Shown: positions 1 to 8,639 of the stretch, piece after piece
Layout of the letters: the number at the start of each line of letters is the position of its first letter
How positions within the stretch are numbered: position 1 is the first letter of the stretch
From: Proteobacteria bacterium ST_bin14
GTDB lineage: Bacteria; Pseudomonadota; Alphaproteobacteria; Sphingomonadales; Sphingomonadaceae
DNA length: 64,000 nucleotides
Assembly (NCBI GenBank): GCA_002083655.1
Contig: MSXR01000005.1
Coordinates: forward strand, 115,401 to 179,400
Direction of reading: 5' to 3'
The notes under the pieces: generated by a model
The model's input: the letters and a program-made list of their open reading frames with translations, nothing else
Databases searched by the model: none
Told to the model about the DNA's origin: nothing
Position numbers and translations under genes: made by a program

Positions 1-143
1 CAGGGGTGGTCAATGCCATGTTGCAGCCAATCTGGCCGCGCCAGTAAAAGTAACGAATATTGCCCAGATTTCCGCCGCTGATTTCGCATTCAGGCCGCTG
101 GACTTAACCCGCCTTCAACCATCATGCGGGCATGGGGTAACAG
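1..143. other. window edge, no complete gene
   Basis: No complete gene is visible. A plus-strand frame entering from the left edge ends with a TAA at 45-47 and would encode the tail GVVNAMLQPIWPRQ. This could be the C-terminus of an upstream gene, but with so few codons it cannot be told from chance. The stretch before position 144 carries GGGGTAA about five bases ahead of the ATG of the next gene, which could serve as its ribosome-binding site. Confidence 0.25.
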
Positions 144-1316
144 ATGATCCCCCTGCCCCTTCTTGTCGCTGCGCCAGCCCGCTCTCCATTGCCGCCCGTC
201 CTTGTGACGCTGGCGGCGGCTGGAGCGCTGCACCTGGCATTCTGGCACATCGTGGCCGCGGACATGACAGCATATCTGCTGCCATGGTTTGACCATATCC
301 GCCAGACCGGGCCGATCGCCGCCTTTGCCGCGCCCTTTTCAAATTACACCCCGCCCTATCTCTACTTGCTCGCGCTGTTCAGCCCGCTTGGGCCGTTTGT
401 TCCGGCGGTGTCGCTTATCAAGCTCATTTCGGTCACGGGGACCGGCGCGCTGGCGCTGGCGGTGCGCCATTTGCTGATTCGGCTGGATGTCCCGCAGCCT
501 GAACGCGGCGCAGCGTTGGTGTTTCTGCTGCCCAGCGTTGCCATTAACGCGTCGCTGCTGGGGCAGGCTGATATGTTCTGGGCGGCCCCATGCATTATGG
601 CCCTGGCCGCGGCACTTGATCGTCGCCACGCGGTGATGCTGTTGTGGTGCGGTGTGGCGCTGTCATTCAAGGCGCAGTCAGTGCTGATCGCGCCATTCTT
701 CATTGCCGTGCTGATCCACCGTCGCGTGCCGCTTCGGCTGTGGCCGCTTACGCCGCTTGCCACCGCAGCGATGATGATGCCCGCCATTTTAGCGGGATGG
801 CCGCCGGGCGATCTGCTCGCAATCTATGCCCAGCAATCCACCACCTTTGCCGATCTGTCACGCAATGCGCCGAACATATGGTCGATCATTGATCTGCTGC
901 CGCGCGGGGATGATATGCCGTTGCTGGGGCTGGCCTTTACCGCCGCTATTGGCGTGAGCGCGGCGTATATTGCGCGATTTTCTGCCCAGCCAATGCATGG
1001 CCGCGTGCTGATCGCTGCGGCGCTGCTGGCAATGCTGGTAACGGCAGGACTGTTGCCCAAAATGCATGAACGCTTTTTCTATCTTGCCGATATCGTCGCG
1101 CTGGTACTCGCCGTGGCGGCAGGCGATCGCAATAGCTGGCGCACCGCACTGATGGTGCAAACCGGATCGACGCTGGCGCTGTTTGCGTATCTGAGCGGCA
1201 TTGAATCTGTCGCCGCGATCAGCGCGGTACCGATGCTGGTCGCGACCTGGCGCGTGGCGGTGCCATTGCTGCAACCGGCTGCAAACGACAATCCCCTTCT
1301 GGCACGCCCGGTTTGA
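144..1316 (+). CDS. polytopic membrane protein, GT-C glycosyltransferase-like
   Basis: A 390-residue, very hydrophobic protein with roughly nine to ten predicted membrane segments. An early luminal loop contains MTAYLLPWFDHI followed by NYTPPYLYLLAL, and a late loop contains LPKMHERFFYLADI. This pattern (an acidic residue early, then an aromatic-proline loop and a K-M-H-E-R-F motif) is typical of GT-C fold mannosyl- or arabinosyl-type transferases that use polyprenyl-phosphate sugars on the periplasmic face. The donor and acceptor cannot be read from the sequence. It stands alone and is followed 30 bp later by a bactofilin on the same strand. It could also be an uncharacterised DUF2029/GT87-type protein; the membrane glycosyltransferase class is an inference from motif style. 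Confidence 0.6.
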   Translation: MIPLPLLVAAPARSPLPPVLVTLAAAGALHLAFWHIVAADMTAYLLPWFDHIRQTGPIAAFAAPFSNYTPPYLYLLALFSPLGPFVPAVSLIKLISVTGTGALALAVRHLLIRLDVPQPERGAALVFLLPSVAINASLLGQADMFWAAPCIMALAAALDRRHAVMLLWCGVALSFKAQSVLIAPFFIAVLIHRRVPLRLWPLTPLATAAMMMPAILAGWPPGDLLAIYAQQSTTFADLSRNAPNIWSIIDLLPRGDDMPLLGLAFTAAIGVSAAYIARFSAQPMHGRVLIAAALLAMLVTAGLLPKMHERFFYLADIVALVLAVAAGDRNSWRTALMVQTGSTLALFAYLSGIESVAAISAVPMLVATWRVAVPLLQPAANDNPLLARPV

Positions 1317-1409
1317 GCGTTCTAATCTCCTAGCGTTCGATGATTCATGCTAGGGATCAACCCGAGTCGCTGGATCAGCTTCTTGATCGGTTTTTTGGGC
1401 GGGGTAATT

Positions 1410-1910
1410 ATGAGCATGTTCGGTAACAACAAGTCGGGATCGTCGCGCGACACGGGCTCTTCCAGCCTGCCGCCCGCCCCCAGCCAACCTGCGGGCAAGC
1501 GCGGCATGTTCTCAGTGCTCGGGGCGGACGTCATCGTGACGGGTAATGTCACCGCAACTGCAGACCTGCACATTGATGGCCGCATTGACGGAGACGTGAA
1601 CTGCGGCTCGCTGGTGCAAGGCGCGGAAAGCCGGATCGCAGGCAATGTTCGCGCCGAAAGCGCCCGGCTTGCCGGTGCCGTCGAGGGCACTGTTTCAGTT
1701 CGCCAGCTTACCGTGGAACGCGCTGCGCGGATCACCGGTGATGTGGAATATGAAAATATCGCGATCGAAAACGGGGCGAGCATTGATGGCCGCCTGAAGC
1801 ATATCTCGCCTGAATCCGGCAAGAACTTCACGGCCCCGGCCAGCACGCTTTCTCCCGTTCGGGTGGCCGATTCGGTATTTTACACCGGGCAAGACGAAGC
1901 CGCCGCCTGA
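1410..1910 (+). CDS. bactofilin (polymer-forming cytoskeletal protein)
   Basis: The core (about residues 29-130) is a run of short beta-helix repeats such as GADVIVTGNV, DLHIDGRIDGDV and ARLAGAVEGTV. This is the signature of bactofilins, which self-assemble into non-nucleotide filaments at the inner membrane and recruit cell-wall or polysaccharide enzymes. The open frame extends 21 codons upstream to an ATG at 1347, but GGGCGGGG sits just before the ATG at 1410. A start there gives the short MSMFGNNKSG head that resembles the N-terminal membrane-targeting peptide of known bactofilins, so I chose 1410. The protein would then be 166 residues with disordered Pro/Ser-rich ends. A strong terminator follows. 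Confidence 0.88.
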   Translation: MSMFGNNKSGSSRDTGSSSLPPAPSQPAGKRGMFSVLGADVIVTGNVTATADLHIDGRIDGDVNCGSLVQGAESRIAGNVRAESARLAGAVEGTVSVRQLTVERAARITGDVEYENIAIENGASIDGRLKHISPESGKNFTAPASTLSPVRVADSVFYTGQDEAAA

Positions 1911-1958
1911 TCGGCCTGGTTGTCGGCAAGCGTTGCGCGCATTTGCTGCGCACGGAAG

Positions 1959-1994
1959 GGCGCTTTCCCGGGGGGCTGGGAAAGCGCCTTTTTT
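1959..1994 (+). terminator. rho-independent terminator after the bactofilin
   Basis: A perfect 11-bp stem GGCGCTTTCCC (1959-1969) pairs with GGGAAAGCGCC (1978-1988) across an 8-nt loop and is followed by six T residues. It ends the bactofilin transcript and separates it from the convergent operon that ends at 2025. Confidence 0.9.
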
Positions 1995-2024
1995 GTTGCC
2001 CGCTTGCTGCGGGCAAAACCCCAG

Positions 2025-3290
2025 TTACTTGATCCGCACCCCGCCCTTGATCACTGCACTCGGCTTTTCGAGCAGGCGTACATTGGTGAGCGGATCGCCC
2101 GTCACCGCGACGATATCACCATAGCGGCCGACTGCCAGCGTGCCGACATCGGCGGCGCGCGACAGGGCTTCCGCCGCATTGCGCGTCGCAGCGCGGATCG
2201 CCTGGATTGGTGTCATGCCGTATTCGACCATCACTCGCAGCTGCCCGGCAGCCGAGCCATGCGGCATCACCCCGGCGTCCGATCCGAACACCATCTTCAC
2301 ACCAGCGGCATGCGCTTTGCGGAAATTGTCGCGCTGGATCTGCGCGATCTCGCGATCCTTACGCAGATTATCCTCCAGCACGCCGTTCTTGGCACCCTCG
2401 GCCTGGGTGTAATCGGTGTTGAAGATATCCATCGACAGCCAAGTACCGCGCTCCTTGGCGAGACGAATGCCCTCATCGTCGATCAGGCTGGCATGTTCGA
2501 TCGTGTCGATCCCCGCGCGGATCGCCGCTTTAATCCCCGCACCACCATGCGCGTGTGCCGCCACCCGCAGCCCCCATAGATGCGCTTCCTCGGCAATCGC
2601 GCGCAGTTCGTCCTCGGACAATTGTTGCTGACCGGGTTCGGTGTTGCGCGAAAAGACACCGCCGGTCGCGCAGACCTTGATCACCTCGGCACCATATTTA
2701 CGCTGTTCGCGCACGCGTGAACGCAGTTCCTGCGGGCCGTCGCCAACTGCCACACCCTTGGCCTTGTAGGACGGCGGCAGATAGGTGCTGTCGCAATGCC
2801 CGCCCGTCGCCCCCAGCGCGTGCGCCGCCGGCACGATCCGCGGGCCGACCATCAACCCCTCCTCGATCGCCTGCTTATACGCAACATCGGCATAGTTTTC
2901 CGACCCGACATTGCGCACGGTCGTGAACCCCGCCTCAAGCATCGCGCGCGCATTGGCGACACCCTGGACCGCCCAAAACGCATCGGTGAAGCGCAACCCC
3001 GAATAGCCGCCGTACAACGGGTTCGAATCAAGATGCACATGCATGTCGATCAAGCCGGGCAGAATCGTCTGACCGGCAAGGTCGATATGCTTGACGTCAC
3101 TGCCCCATTTCACCGTGCGCGCATCGGCCACGCTGGTGATCCGGCCATCGGTGATGAACACCGCCGGATAATCGACCGTCTTGCCACTTGTCACATCGAC
3201 CAGATGGTCCGCCGTGACGACAACGCTTTCGGCCAGCGCGGGAGCTGCGAGCAGAAACGCGGCACTCGCCGCGAGAACAGATTTCAACAT
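2025..3290 (-). CDS. secreted metal-dependent amidohydrolase (Xaa-Pro/imidazolonepropionase-like)
   Basis: A 421-residue protein with a clear signal peptide (cleavage after LAAPALA, residue 20), so the enzyme probably acts in the periplasm. It has the full binuclear amidohydrolase set: H84-x-H86 in the MHVHLD motif, K205 in VIKVCATGG as the likely carboxylated lysine, H246/H248 in AHAHGG, H266 in IEHAS and D338 in FGSDAG. Family relatives hydrolyse N-capped dipeptides or cyclic amides; the substrate here is not predictable. It is the last gene of the pdhC-lpdA operon, 12 bp after the S41-like protease, which suggests that the two process peptides together. An AGGA ribosome-binding site precedes the ATG. 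Confidence 0.85.
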   Translation of the reverse strand: MLKSVLAASAAFLLAAPALAESVVVTADHLVDVTSGKTVDYPAVFITDGRITSVADARTVKWGSDVKHIDLAGQTILPGLIDMHVHLDSNPLYGGYSGLRFTDAFWAVQGVANARAMLEAGFTTVRNVGSENYADVAYKQAIEEGLMVGPRIVPAAHALGATGGHCDSTYLPPSYKAKGVAVGDGPQELRSRVREQRKYGAEVIKVCATGGVFSRNTEPGQQQLSEDELRAIAEEAHLWGLRVAAHAHGGAGIKAAIRAGIDTIEHASLIDDEGIRLAKERGTWLSMDIFNTDYTQAEGAKNGVLEDNLRKDREIAQIQRDNFRKAHAAGVKMVFGSDAGVMPHGSAAGQLRVMVEYGMTPIQAIRAATRNAAEALSRAADVGTLAVGRYGDIVAVTGDPLTNVRLLEKPSAVIKGGVRIK

Positions 3291-3302
3291 TAGATCAAAT
3301 CC

Positions 3303-4460
3303 TCAATAAACGCGGCATTGGCGGGCCACGAAATCCTCCCTCGGCAGTCCGTCGGTCGCCGTCAGCCGCTCAGCGGGCAGCTTCACGACCATCCCGCTCG
3401 CTGGCAAGCTGAAATCATAGACCGCGCCCTTCAGCTGGGCCATGCGCCCGCCGCAGACTTCGGCGCCGATCGCGCGAAAGCCGATCGCGATTCCTTCGCC
3501 CATGCTGCCGGTCCAGCGCCCGACCTGGACGATCACTTTGCCTGAGTGGAATTTGCCCGCGCGCGGCAAAACCTGCTCTATCCACTGGCGCACGATGCCA
3601 GTGTCGCGTTTCTCGGCGGGCAAGCTGTGAATCTGATAGTTGGCGGGCGCGCGGACGAACCAGCTCATCATCGCGCGCGCGACGCTGGTGTTGCCGCCGC
3701 TCGGCGTGTCGCTCACGTCGATGATGACCGTGGCCTTGGGCGCGGTCTTTGCCATCGCCGAATCGAACGCGGCGATCGTCGACTGGTTGCCCAGGCTGTT
3801 GTTGATCCTGATCCGGGTCGGCACCTTGCGCGCGCCCTCGATCACGCTCACCGGCGGCTGATCATGCTTGATCGTATAGCGGCTCGGTAGTGTCAGCGTG
3901 CGCGTGGCCCCGGCATGGGTGAAGGTCAGCACACGCGACCGATCGCGCCGCCCGGCGGCAAGCACCCGTGCGGCATAATCGGCGCGCTCGGGCGTTACTT
4001 CCAACCCGAGCGCTTCCCAGAAGCTCGCCACCGCCTGCGCGGTCGGCACGCCGTTGACCGCCGTCAGCTGTTCACCCACGCCGATCCCCGCTGCCGACGC
4101 TGGCGTGTCAGGCTTCACCGCGACGACGACATAGCCATCGCCCCGCCTCTCGATCCACAGATCGGCATAGGTCGGCACGATCGCCCAGCTGTCCTTGAAC
4201 GACCCGCCTGTGATGGCGTGATGATCCGCCAGACTTGTGATCCGGTTCTCGGCATAATGGAGCAGGCTGTCGGCATCATGCACTGCCGTCCGTTCCGCCG
4301 CGAGCGCGGGGGAATCGGGCAGCACCCCGCCGGGCCAGTGATCGGTGTAAGCGTAGTTCTCGGCGATGATCCTATCGAGTGCCCGCGCGTCGGCGTTATA
4401 ATCGATCGTCAGGGCTTCCGCCGTGCCGATCATCAGCACCAGCGACAGCGTGCTGATCAT
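3303..4460 (-). CDS. S41-family (tail-specific) peptidase-like protein
   Basis: A 385-residue protein with a short N-terminal signal sequence (residues 1-16, ending AEA). A PDZ-like segment lies around residues 105-150, with VKPDTPASAAGIGVGEQLTAVNG typical of the PDZ ligand groove, and a C-terminal S41 core follows. In the core, IIDVSDTPSGGNTSVARAM replaces the usual LDLRxNxGG strand, and GRWTGSMGEGIA places the probable nucleophile at S319. Family members cleave peptides from their C-terminus in the periplasm. The ATG overlaps the lpdA stop as ATGA, so the two are translationally coupled. The catalytic lysine was not identified with confidence, and an inactive homologue cannot be ruled out. 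Confidence 0.72.
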   Translation of the reverse strand: MISTLSLVLMIGTAEALTIDYNADARALDRIIAENYAYTDHWPGGVLPDSPALAAERTAVHDADSLLHYAENRITSLADHHAITGGSFKDSWAIVPTYADLWIERRGDGYVVVAVKPDTPASAAGIGVGEQLTAVNGVPTAQAVASFWEALGLEVTPERADYAARVLAAGRRDRSRVLTFTHAGATRTLTLPSRYTIKHDQPPVSVIEGARKVPTRIRINNSLGNQSTIAAFDSAMAKTAPKATVIIDVSDTPSGGNTSVARAMMSWFVRAPANYQIHSLPAEKRDTGIVRQWIEQVLPRAGKFHSGKVIVQVGRWTGSMGEGIAIGFRAIGAEVCGGRMAQLKGAVYDFSLPASGMVVKLPAERLTATDGLPREDFVARQCRVY

Positions 4461-5851
4461 ATATGCAACGCCCGCCCATAAGCGCCCAGCACGCTTTCGT
4501 GCATCATCTCACTGAGCGTCGGGTGCGGGAACACGCTTTCCATGAAATCCGCTTCGACCAGCTCTGCAGTTTTGCCAATCGTATAACCCTGAATCAGCTC
4601 AGTCACTTCCGCGCCGATCATGTGTGCGCCCAGCAATTCGCCGGTTTTGGCGTCGAACACGGTTTTTACAAAACCTTCGGCCTCGCCCAGCGCAATCGCC
4701 TTGCCGTTACCGATGAAGGGGAAGTTGCCAACCTTCACCTCATACCCCGCCGCCTTCGCTTTTGCCTCGGTCAGCCCCACGCTGGCGATTTGTGGGTGGC
4801 AGTAAGTGCAGCCGGGGATGTTCAGCGGGTCCATCGCGTGCGGGTGGTTGCCCGCAATCGCCTCTGCCGCGATCACACCTTCATGGCTTGCCTTGTGCGC
4901 GAGCCAGGGCGGCGCGGTGATGTCCCCAATCGCATACAGGCCGGGCACATTGGTGCGGCACATCGCATCGGTTTTCAGGAAACCCCGGTCGGTCGCAACG
5001 CCCAGCGCGTCCAGGCCGATATTTTCGGTGTTAGGGACGATGCCGATGGCGACGATGCAATGGCTGAACTCGCTGGTCGCAACTTTGCCGTCGCTCCCCT
5101 TGATGGCAGCGGTGACGCCAGTCGCGGTTGCCTTCAAGCTCTCAACGCCGGCACTGGTCATGATCGTCATGCCCTGCTTCTTCAGCGCCTTTTCCAGGAA
5201 CGCAGAGACATCAGCGTCCTCCACCGGCACCACCCGGTCGAGCATCTCCACCACCGTCACCTCAGCACCCATATCATTATAGAAACTGGCGAATTCGATG
5301 CCAATCGCGCCGGAGCCGATGACCAGCAACTTGGTGGGCATTTCGGGCGGCACCATCGCATGGCGATAGGTCCAGATGCGCTCCCCGTCAGCAGGCGCAA
5401 ACGGCAGGTCGCGCGCCCGTGCGCCAGTGGCGAGGATGATGTTTTTCCCGCTCAGCACGTCTGACTTGCCGTCTTTCGTCACGGTGATCTGGTTGGCAGC
5501 GGTCAGCGTGCCATCGCCCATGAACACAGTGATTTTGTTCTTCTTCATCAGGTGGGTGACGCCCTGATTGAGCTGTTTGGCCACCCCGCGAGACCGTTTT
5601 ACCACCGCGGCGATATCCGCGCTGATCCCATCAGCAACCAGTCCGTAATCCTTGGCGTGCTGCATATAATGATAGATCTCGGCGGAGCGCAGCAGCGCCT
5701 TGGTCGGGATGCACCCCCAGTTCAGGCAAATGCCACCGAGCAGCTCACGCTCGACAATCGCGACCTTCAGGCCAAGCTGGCTCGCGCGGATGGCGGCGAC
5801 ATAGCCGCCCGGGCCGGATCCGAGAACGATGAGATCAAAAGGGTCAGCCAC
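4457..5851 (-). CDS. lpdA: dihydrolipoyl dehydrogenase (E3)
   Basis: A 464-residue flavoprotein that re-oxidises dihydrolipoamide of 2-oxoacid dehydrogenase complexes with NAD+. It shows the FAD-binding GSGPGGYVAA at residues 11-20, the redox disulfide pair C42/C47 in GGICLNWGC, a second Rossmann motif GSGAIGIEFASF for NAD, and the C-terminal His-Glu dyad (about H443 and E448 in HPTLSE). The start is a GTG at 5851 preceded by CAGGAG, which gives the normal N-terminus MADPFD. It lies in the same operon as pdhC (E2), four genes downstream, so it is probably the E3 of the pyruvate dehydrogenase complex. The E1 genes are not in this window. Confidence 0.96.
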   Translation of the reverse strand: MADPFDLIVLGSGPGGYVAAIRASQLGLKVAIVERELLGGICLNWGCIPTKALLRSAEIYHYMQHAKDYGLVADGISADIAAVVKRSRGVAKQLNQGVTHLMKKNKITVFMGDGTLTAANQITVTKDGKSDVLSGKNIILATGARARDLPFAPADGERIWTYRHAMVPPEMPTKLLVIGSGAIGIEFASFYNDMGAEVTVVEMLDRVVPVEDADVSAFLEKALKKQGMTIMTSAGVESLKATATGVTAAIKGSDGKVATSEFSHCIVAIGIVPNTENIGLDALGVATDRGFLKTDAMCRTNVPGLYAIGDITAPPWLAHKASHEGVIAAEAIAGNHPHAMDPLNIPGCTYCHPQIASVGLTEAKAKAAGYEVKVGNFPFIGNGKAIALGEAEGFVKTVFDAKTGELLGAHMIGAEVTELIQGYTIGKTAELVEADFMESVFPHPTLSEMMHESVLGAYGRALHI

Positions 5852-5893
5852 GCGAATCTCCTGGGGCGGGAGGAAAAAGGGAAAACAACAGCG

Positions 5894-6283
5894 TCAGACG
5901 AGAGGGCCATCAACCGGGCGGGGCCTGCCATCCGGCCCCATCGATACGAGCGTGAACTGGCCGCGCGCAGCGCGCTCGGTGTCGTCGCTGTGGCGATCAC
6001 GCCGCCAGCATTCAACCGCAACCGTCATCGAAGTTCGCCCTGTAGCGACGATGTCGGCATAGAAGCTAACCTCATCACCAATCGTGACCGGCGCGGTAAA
6101 GCTGAACCCGTCGGCAGCGACGACGGGAGCCTGACCCCGGCAGCGCTGCGACGCGACCGATCCCGCCGCAAGCGCCATCTGCCCCATCAGCCAGCCGACG
6201 AAGATCGACCCATAAGGATTGGCATCCGCTGCCATCGCGGTAGAGCGGATCGCCGGTACGCGGTTGAAAGGCTGATCAGTCAT
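5894..6283 (-). CDS. acyl-CoA thioesterase, YciA/hotdog family
   Basis: A 129-residue single hotdog-fold protein. The motif DANPYGSIFVGWLMGQMALAAG (D20, N22, G25, then the long helix) corresponds to the conserved active-site segment of YciA-type acyl-CoA hydrolases. A Pro-rich tail follows the last strand. The open frame runs further upstream, but the ATG at 6283 fits the family length and overlaps the preceding gene by 8 bp. Between the NADP-binding protein and lpdA in a pyruvate dehydrogenase operon, it may relieve acetyl- or acyl-CoA pressure; that role is inferred from position only. Confidence 0.8.
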   Translation of the reverse strand: MTDQPFNRVPAIRSTAMAADANPYGSIFVGWLMGQMALAAGSVASQRCRGQAPVVAADGFSFTAPVTIGDEVSFYADIVATGRTSMTVAVECWRRDRHSDDTERAARGQFTLVSMGPDGRPRPVDGPLV

Positions 6284-6899
6284 TACTGTCGACGAGCGCC
6301 CAGCCCGATGTCGGTGCCAGTCCATGGCCAAACGCCTGCGCGATCCAAAGCCGCGCCATCCCTTCCAGTTCGCGTGACCAATCGAGAGGACCGGCATCGC
6401 GCGCATCGAAGCCGATATCGCGCAGCAGCTGCATCACCGTCGCTTTGGCCGCTGGATCGTCGGCCGCCACGAATTGCAGCGGCTTGATTGATTGCGCGCG
6501 GGCGTTCGCCATCACGGCTGAGCCGACCTGGTTCAGCGCCTTTACCACGATCGCATCGGTCTTGGCCTGCAGCAACCGGGCTGCCGATTGATCGGACGCA
6601 ATGAGGGGCGCCAGGTTGTTCATAAAATCATAGGGGTTGATCGGATCGATCAGAATCTTGCCCGTGATCGGCCCCATCGCCGTCAGCGCGCCATCGACGG
6701 CGTCCCAACCGATCGCGAGGATGATGACGTCCGCCCAGGCAGCAGCATCGGCAGTTGAACGCCGCGCCACGCCGTCACTACCCGCATATTTTGGATCGTC
6801 GGGATTGCGCACGCCATAGACCACCTCGTGCCCCGCCGCGGCGATATTGGGGGCAATCGCCCCGCCCACGCGGCCCGTGCCGATCACTGCGATTTTCAT
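6276..6899 (-). CDS. NADP-binding F420-oxidoreductase-like protein
   Basis: A 207-residue protein made almost entirely of a Rossmann domain, beginning MKIAVIGTGRVGGAIAP with the GxGxxG dinucleotide loop. It continues with the RNPDDPKY segment and LIDPINPYD, as in the small NADPH-dependent F420 reductase-like family (COG2085). In bacteria lacking F420 these proteins are oxidoreductases of unknown substrate. It sits in the pdhC-lpdA operon and overlaps the thioesterase start by 8 bp. The fold is secure; the substrate is not. Confidence 0.78.
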   Translation of the reverse strand: MKIAVIGTGRVGGAIAPNIAAAGHEVVYGVRNPDDPKYAGSDGVARRSTADAAAWADVIILAIGWDAVDGALTAMGPITGKILIDPINPYDFMNNLAPLIASDQSAARLLQAKTDAIVVKALNQVGSAVMANARAQSIKPLQFVAADDPAAKATVMQLLRDIGFDARDAGPLDWSRELEGMARLWIAQAFGHGLAPTSGWALVDSND

Positions 6900-6914
6900 G
6901 TGCCGAACTCCTGC

Positions 6915-7160
6915 CTATTTGGGGCGCGTTGCCTTCATCGAGTGTGCCTTTTCCGCCGCCGCATCGGACGCCCGATCGGCCATCCAGGCTTCGCGCATCT
7001 GGGGATATCCCATCCCGATAATGAACGCGATTGCGACATAATCGATGATCCAAATCTCGGCGCGCGCGAGCGGCACGGCCCAGGCAGCCCCCGTCGCCAT
7101 CACGATTGAGGTCGCAATGCCAAGCGCGACATACATCAGCTCCGTGGCGAACCGCATCAT
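6915..7160 (-). CDS. small two-segment membrane protein, unknown function
   Basis: An 81-residue protein with two hydrophobic segments (about residues 6-30 and 36-53) and a charged C-terminal tail containing MREAWMADRASDAAAEKAHS. The ribosome-binding site AAGGAAC overlaps the stop codon of pdhC, so it is translated from the same message. I do not recognise a family. Its location directly behind the E2 gene and before an NADP-binding protein makes it a member of the operon but says little about its task. Confidence 0.7.
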   Translation of the reverse strand: MMRFATELMYVALGIATSIVMATGAAWAVPLARAEIWIIDYVAIAFIIGMGYPQMREAWMADRASDAAAEKAHSMKATRPK

Positions 7161-7166
7161 TGTTCC

Positions 7167-8489
7167 TTACGCCAGCAGGCCGAGCGGATTTTCGATCAGC
7201 GCCTTCAGCGCCTGCATCAACTGCGCACCATCTGCGCCGTCAATCGCGCGGTGATCAAAACTGCCGGTAACCGACATAACCGTCGCAATGCCCAACGCGC
7301 CGTCGATCACATAAGGCCGCTGCTCACCCGCGCCGACCGCCAATATCATGCCCTGGGGCGGGTTAATAACGGCATCAAACGCCTTGATACCAAACATCCC
7401 CATGTTGGAAATGGACGCGGTGCCGCCCTGATATTCGGCGGGTTGCAGCTTGCCATCCTTCGCGCGAGCGGCGAGATCCTTCATCTCGGTGGCGATGGCC
7501 GACATGCTCTTGTTCGCTGCATCCTTGATGATCGGCGTGATCAGCCCACCGGGGATCGACACTGCCACCGCAATATCAGCGCGGGAGTAGCTAACCAGCT
7601 GATCGCCCAGAAAAGTGACATTGCACTTCGGCACCTGAATGAGCGCGGCACCCAGCGCCTTGATCAGAAGATCATTGACCGACAGCTTCACCCCACGCGG
7701 TTCCAGCGCCTTGTTCAGCTCACCGCGCAGTTTCAGCAGCGCATCCAGCCGGATGTCGACCGTCAAATAGATATGCGGGATCGTCGACTTCGCCTCGGTC
7801 AGCCGCCGGGCGATGGTTTTGCGCATGTTCGACAGCTTATCGATCTGGTGAGGGATGGTATCATCCCATGCAACCGGTGAAACCGCACGCGGGGCTTCAA
7901 CTGATATCGGGGTTGATATCGCACCGGGTGCCGGGGCGGCAGCCGGTGCTGCGCCGGGCGCGGTTGCCCCTGCCCCTACTCCTGCCCCTGCGGCGTCGAC
8001 ATCCGCCTTGATGATCCGCCCATTGGGGCCGGTGCCGGTGAGCGTGGCAAGGTCAACGCTTTTTGCCGCGGCAATGCGCCGGGCCAGCGGGCTGGCCTTG
8101 ATGCGGTCACCCGTCATGCCCGGTACAGCTGCGGCAGCCACCGGGGCGGCGGCCAGAGCTGGGGCTGGTGCTGGTGCTGGTGGTGCCGCTACGGCGACCA
8201 TTGGTGTAGCCGACTTGGGCGCAACCCCCTTAGGGGCGGCAGCCTCGCCTTCCTGCATCAGGATGGCGATCACGGTGCCGACTTTCACGTTATCTGTACC
8301 CTCAGCGACCAAAATCTCTGAAATCACCCCTTCATCGACTGCTTCAAACTCCATCGTTGCCTTGTCGGTTTCGATTTCGGCCATCAGATCACCAGATGCC
8401 ACGGTATCACCCGCTTTAATCAGCCATTTGGCCAGCGTGCCTTCTTCCATCGTTGGCGACAGGGCGGGCATTTTGATCTCGATCGGCAT
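7167..8489 (-). CDS. pdhC: pyruvate dehydrogenase E2 (dihydrolipoamide acetyltransferase)
   Basis: A 440-residue E2 that transfers acetyl groups from lipoamide to CoA. In order there are a lipoyl domain (residues 1-80, lipoylated K43 in EIETDKATMEFEA), an Ala/Pro-rich flexible linker, an E1/E3-binding domain (about 131-166, ASPLARRIAA), a second Ala/Pro linker and the catalytic domain ending with FDHRAIDGADGAQ (H413 and D417). The SPTMEEGT start is typical of the alphaproteobacterial and mitochondrial pyruvate E2 rather than 2-oxoglutarate E2. It is the first gene of the seven-gene operon; lpdA (E3) is downstream. A divergent intergenic region shared with the universal stress gene probably holds the promoter. 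Confidence 0.93.
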   Translation of the reverse strand: MPIEIKMPALSPTMEEGTLAKWLIKAGDTVASGDLMAEIETDKATMEFEAVDEGVISEILVAEGTDNVKVGTVIAILMQEGEAAAPKGVAPKSATPMVAVAAPPAPAPAPALAAAPVAAAAVPGMTGDRIKASPLARRIAAAKSVDLATLTGTGPNGRIIKADVDAAGAGVGAGATAPGAAPAAAPAPGAISTPISVEAPRAVSPVAWDDTIPHQIDKLSNMRKTIARRLTEAKSTIPHIYLTVDIRLDALLKLRGELNKALEPRGVKLSVNDLLIKALGAALIQVPKCNVTFLGDQLVSYSRADIAVAVSIPGGLITPIIKDAANKSMSAIATEMKDLAARAKDGKLQPAEYQGGTASISNMGMFGIKAFDAVINPPQGMILAVGAGEQRPYVIDGALGIATVMSVTGSFDHRAIDGADGAQLMQALKALIENPLGLLA

Positions 8490-8639
8490 GAAAAGCGCGT
8501 CCTTGCACGAGTCCTGGGGGTGCGCGTTTCCTTCGACATCCTAGCCGCGCGGTCAAGTCCAACTGAAACACAAGCGTGACTTGCACAGCTTGCCTATCGG
8601 GCGCACCTATTCGACCAACGATAAATCAGGAGGGCGGCG

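Noticed and set aside
1920..2579. 219-codon plus-strand frame over the amidohydrolase gene
   Set aside because: It is antisense to a gene with full catalytic motifs, lacks a ribosome-binding site and has no recognisable domain; long antisense frames are expected at this GC content.
4463..5464. 333-codon plus-strand frame opposite lpdA
   Set aside because: It is a shadow of a secure lpdA gene; the translated product is His/Arg/Gln-rich without structure.
7930..8220. apparent GC-rich repeats in the pdhC gene
   Set aside because: They encode the Ala/Pro linkers normal for E2 subunits and need no separate explanation.
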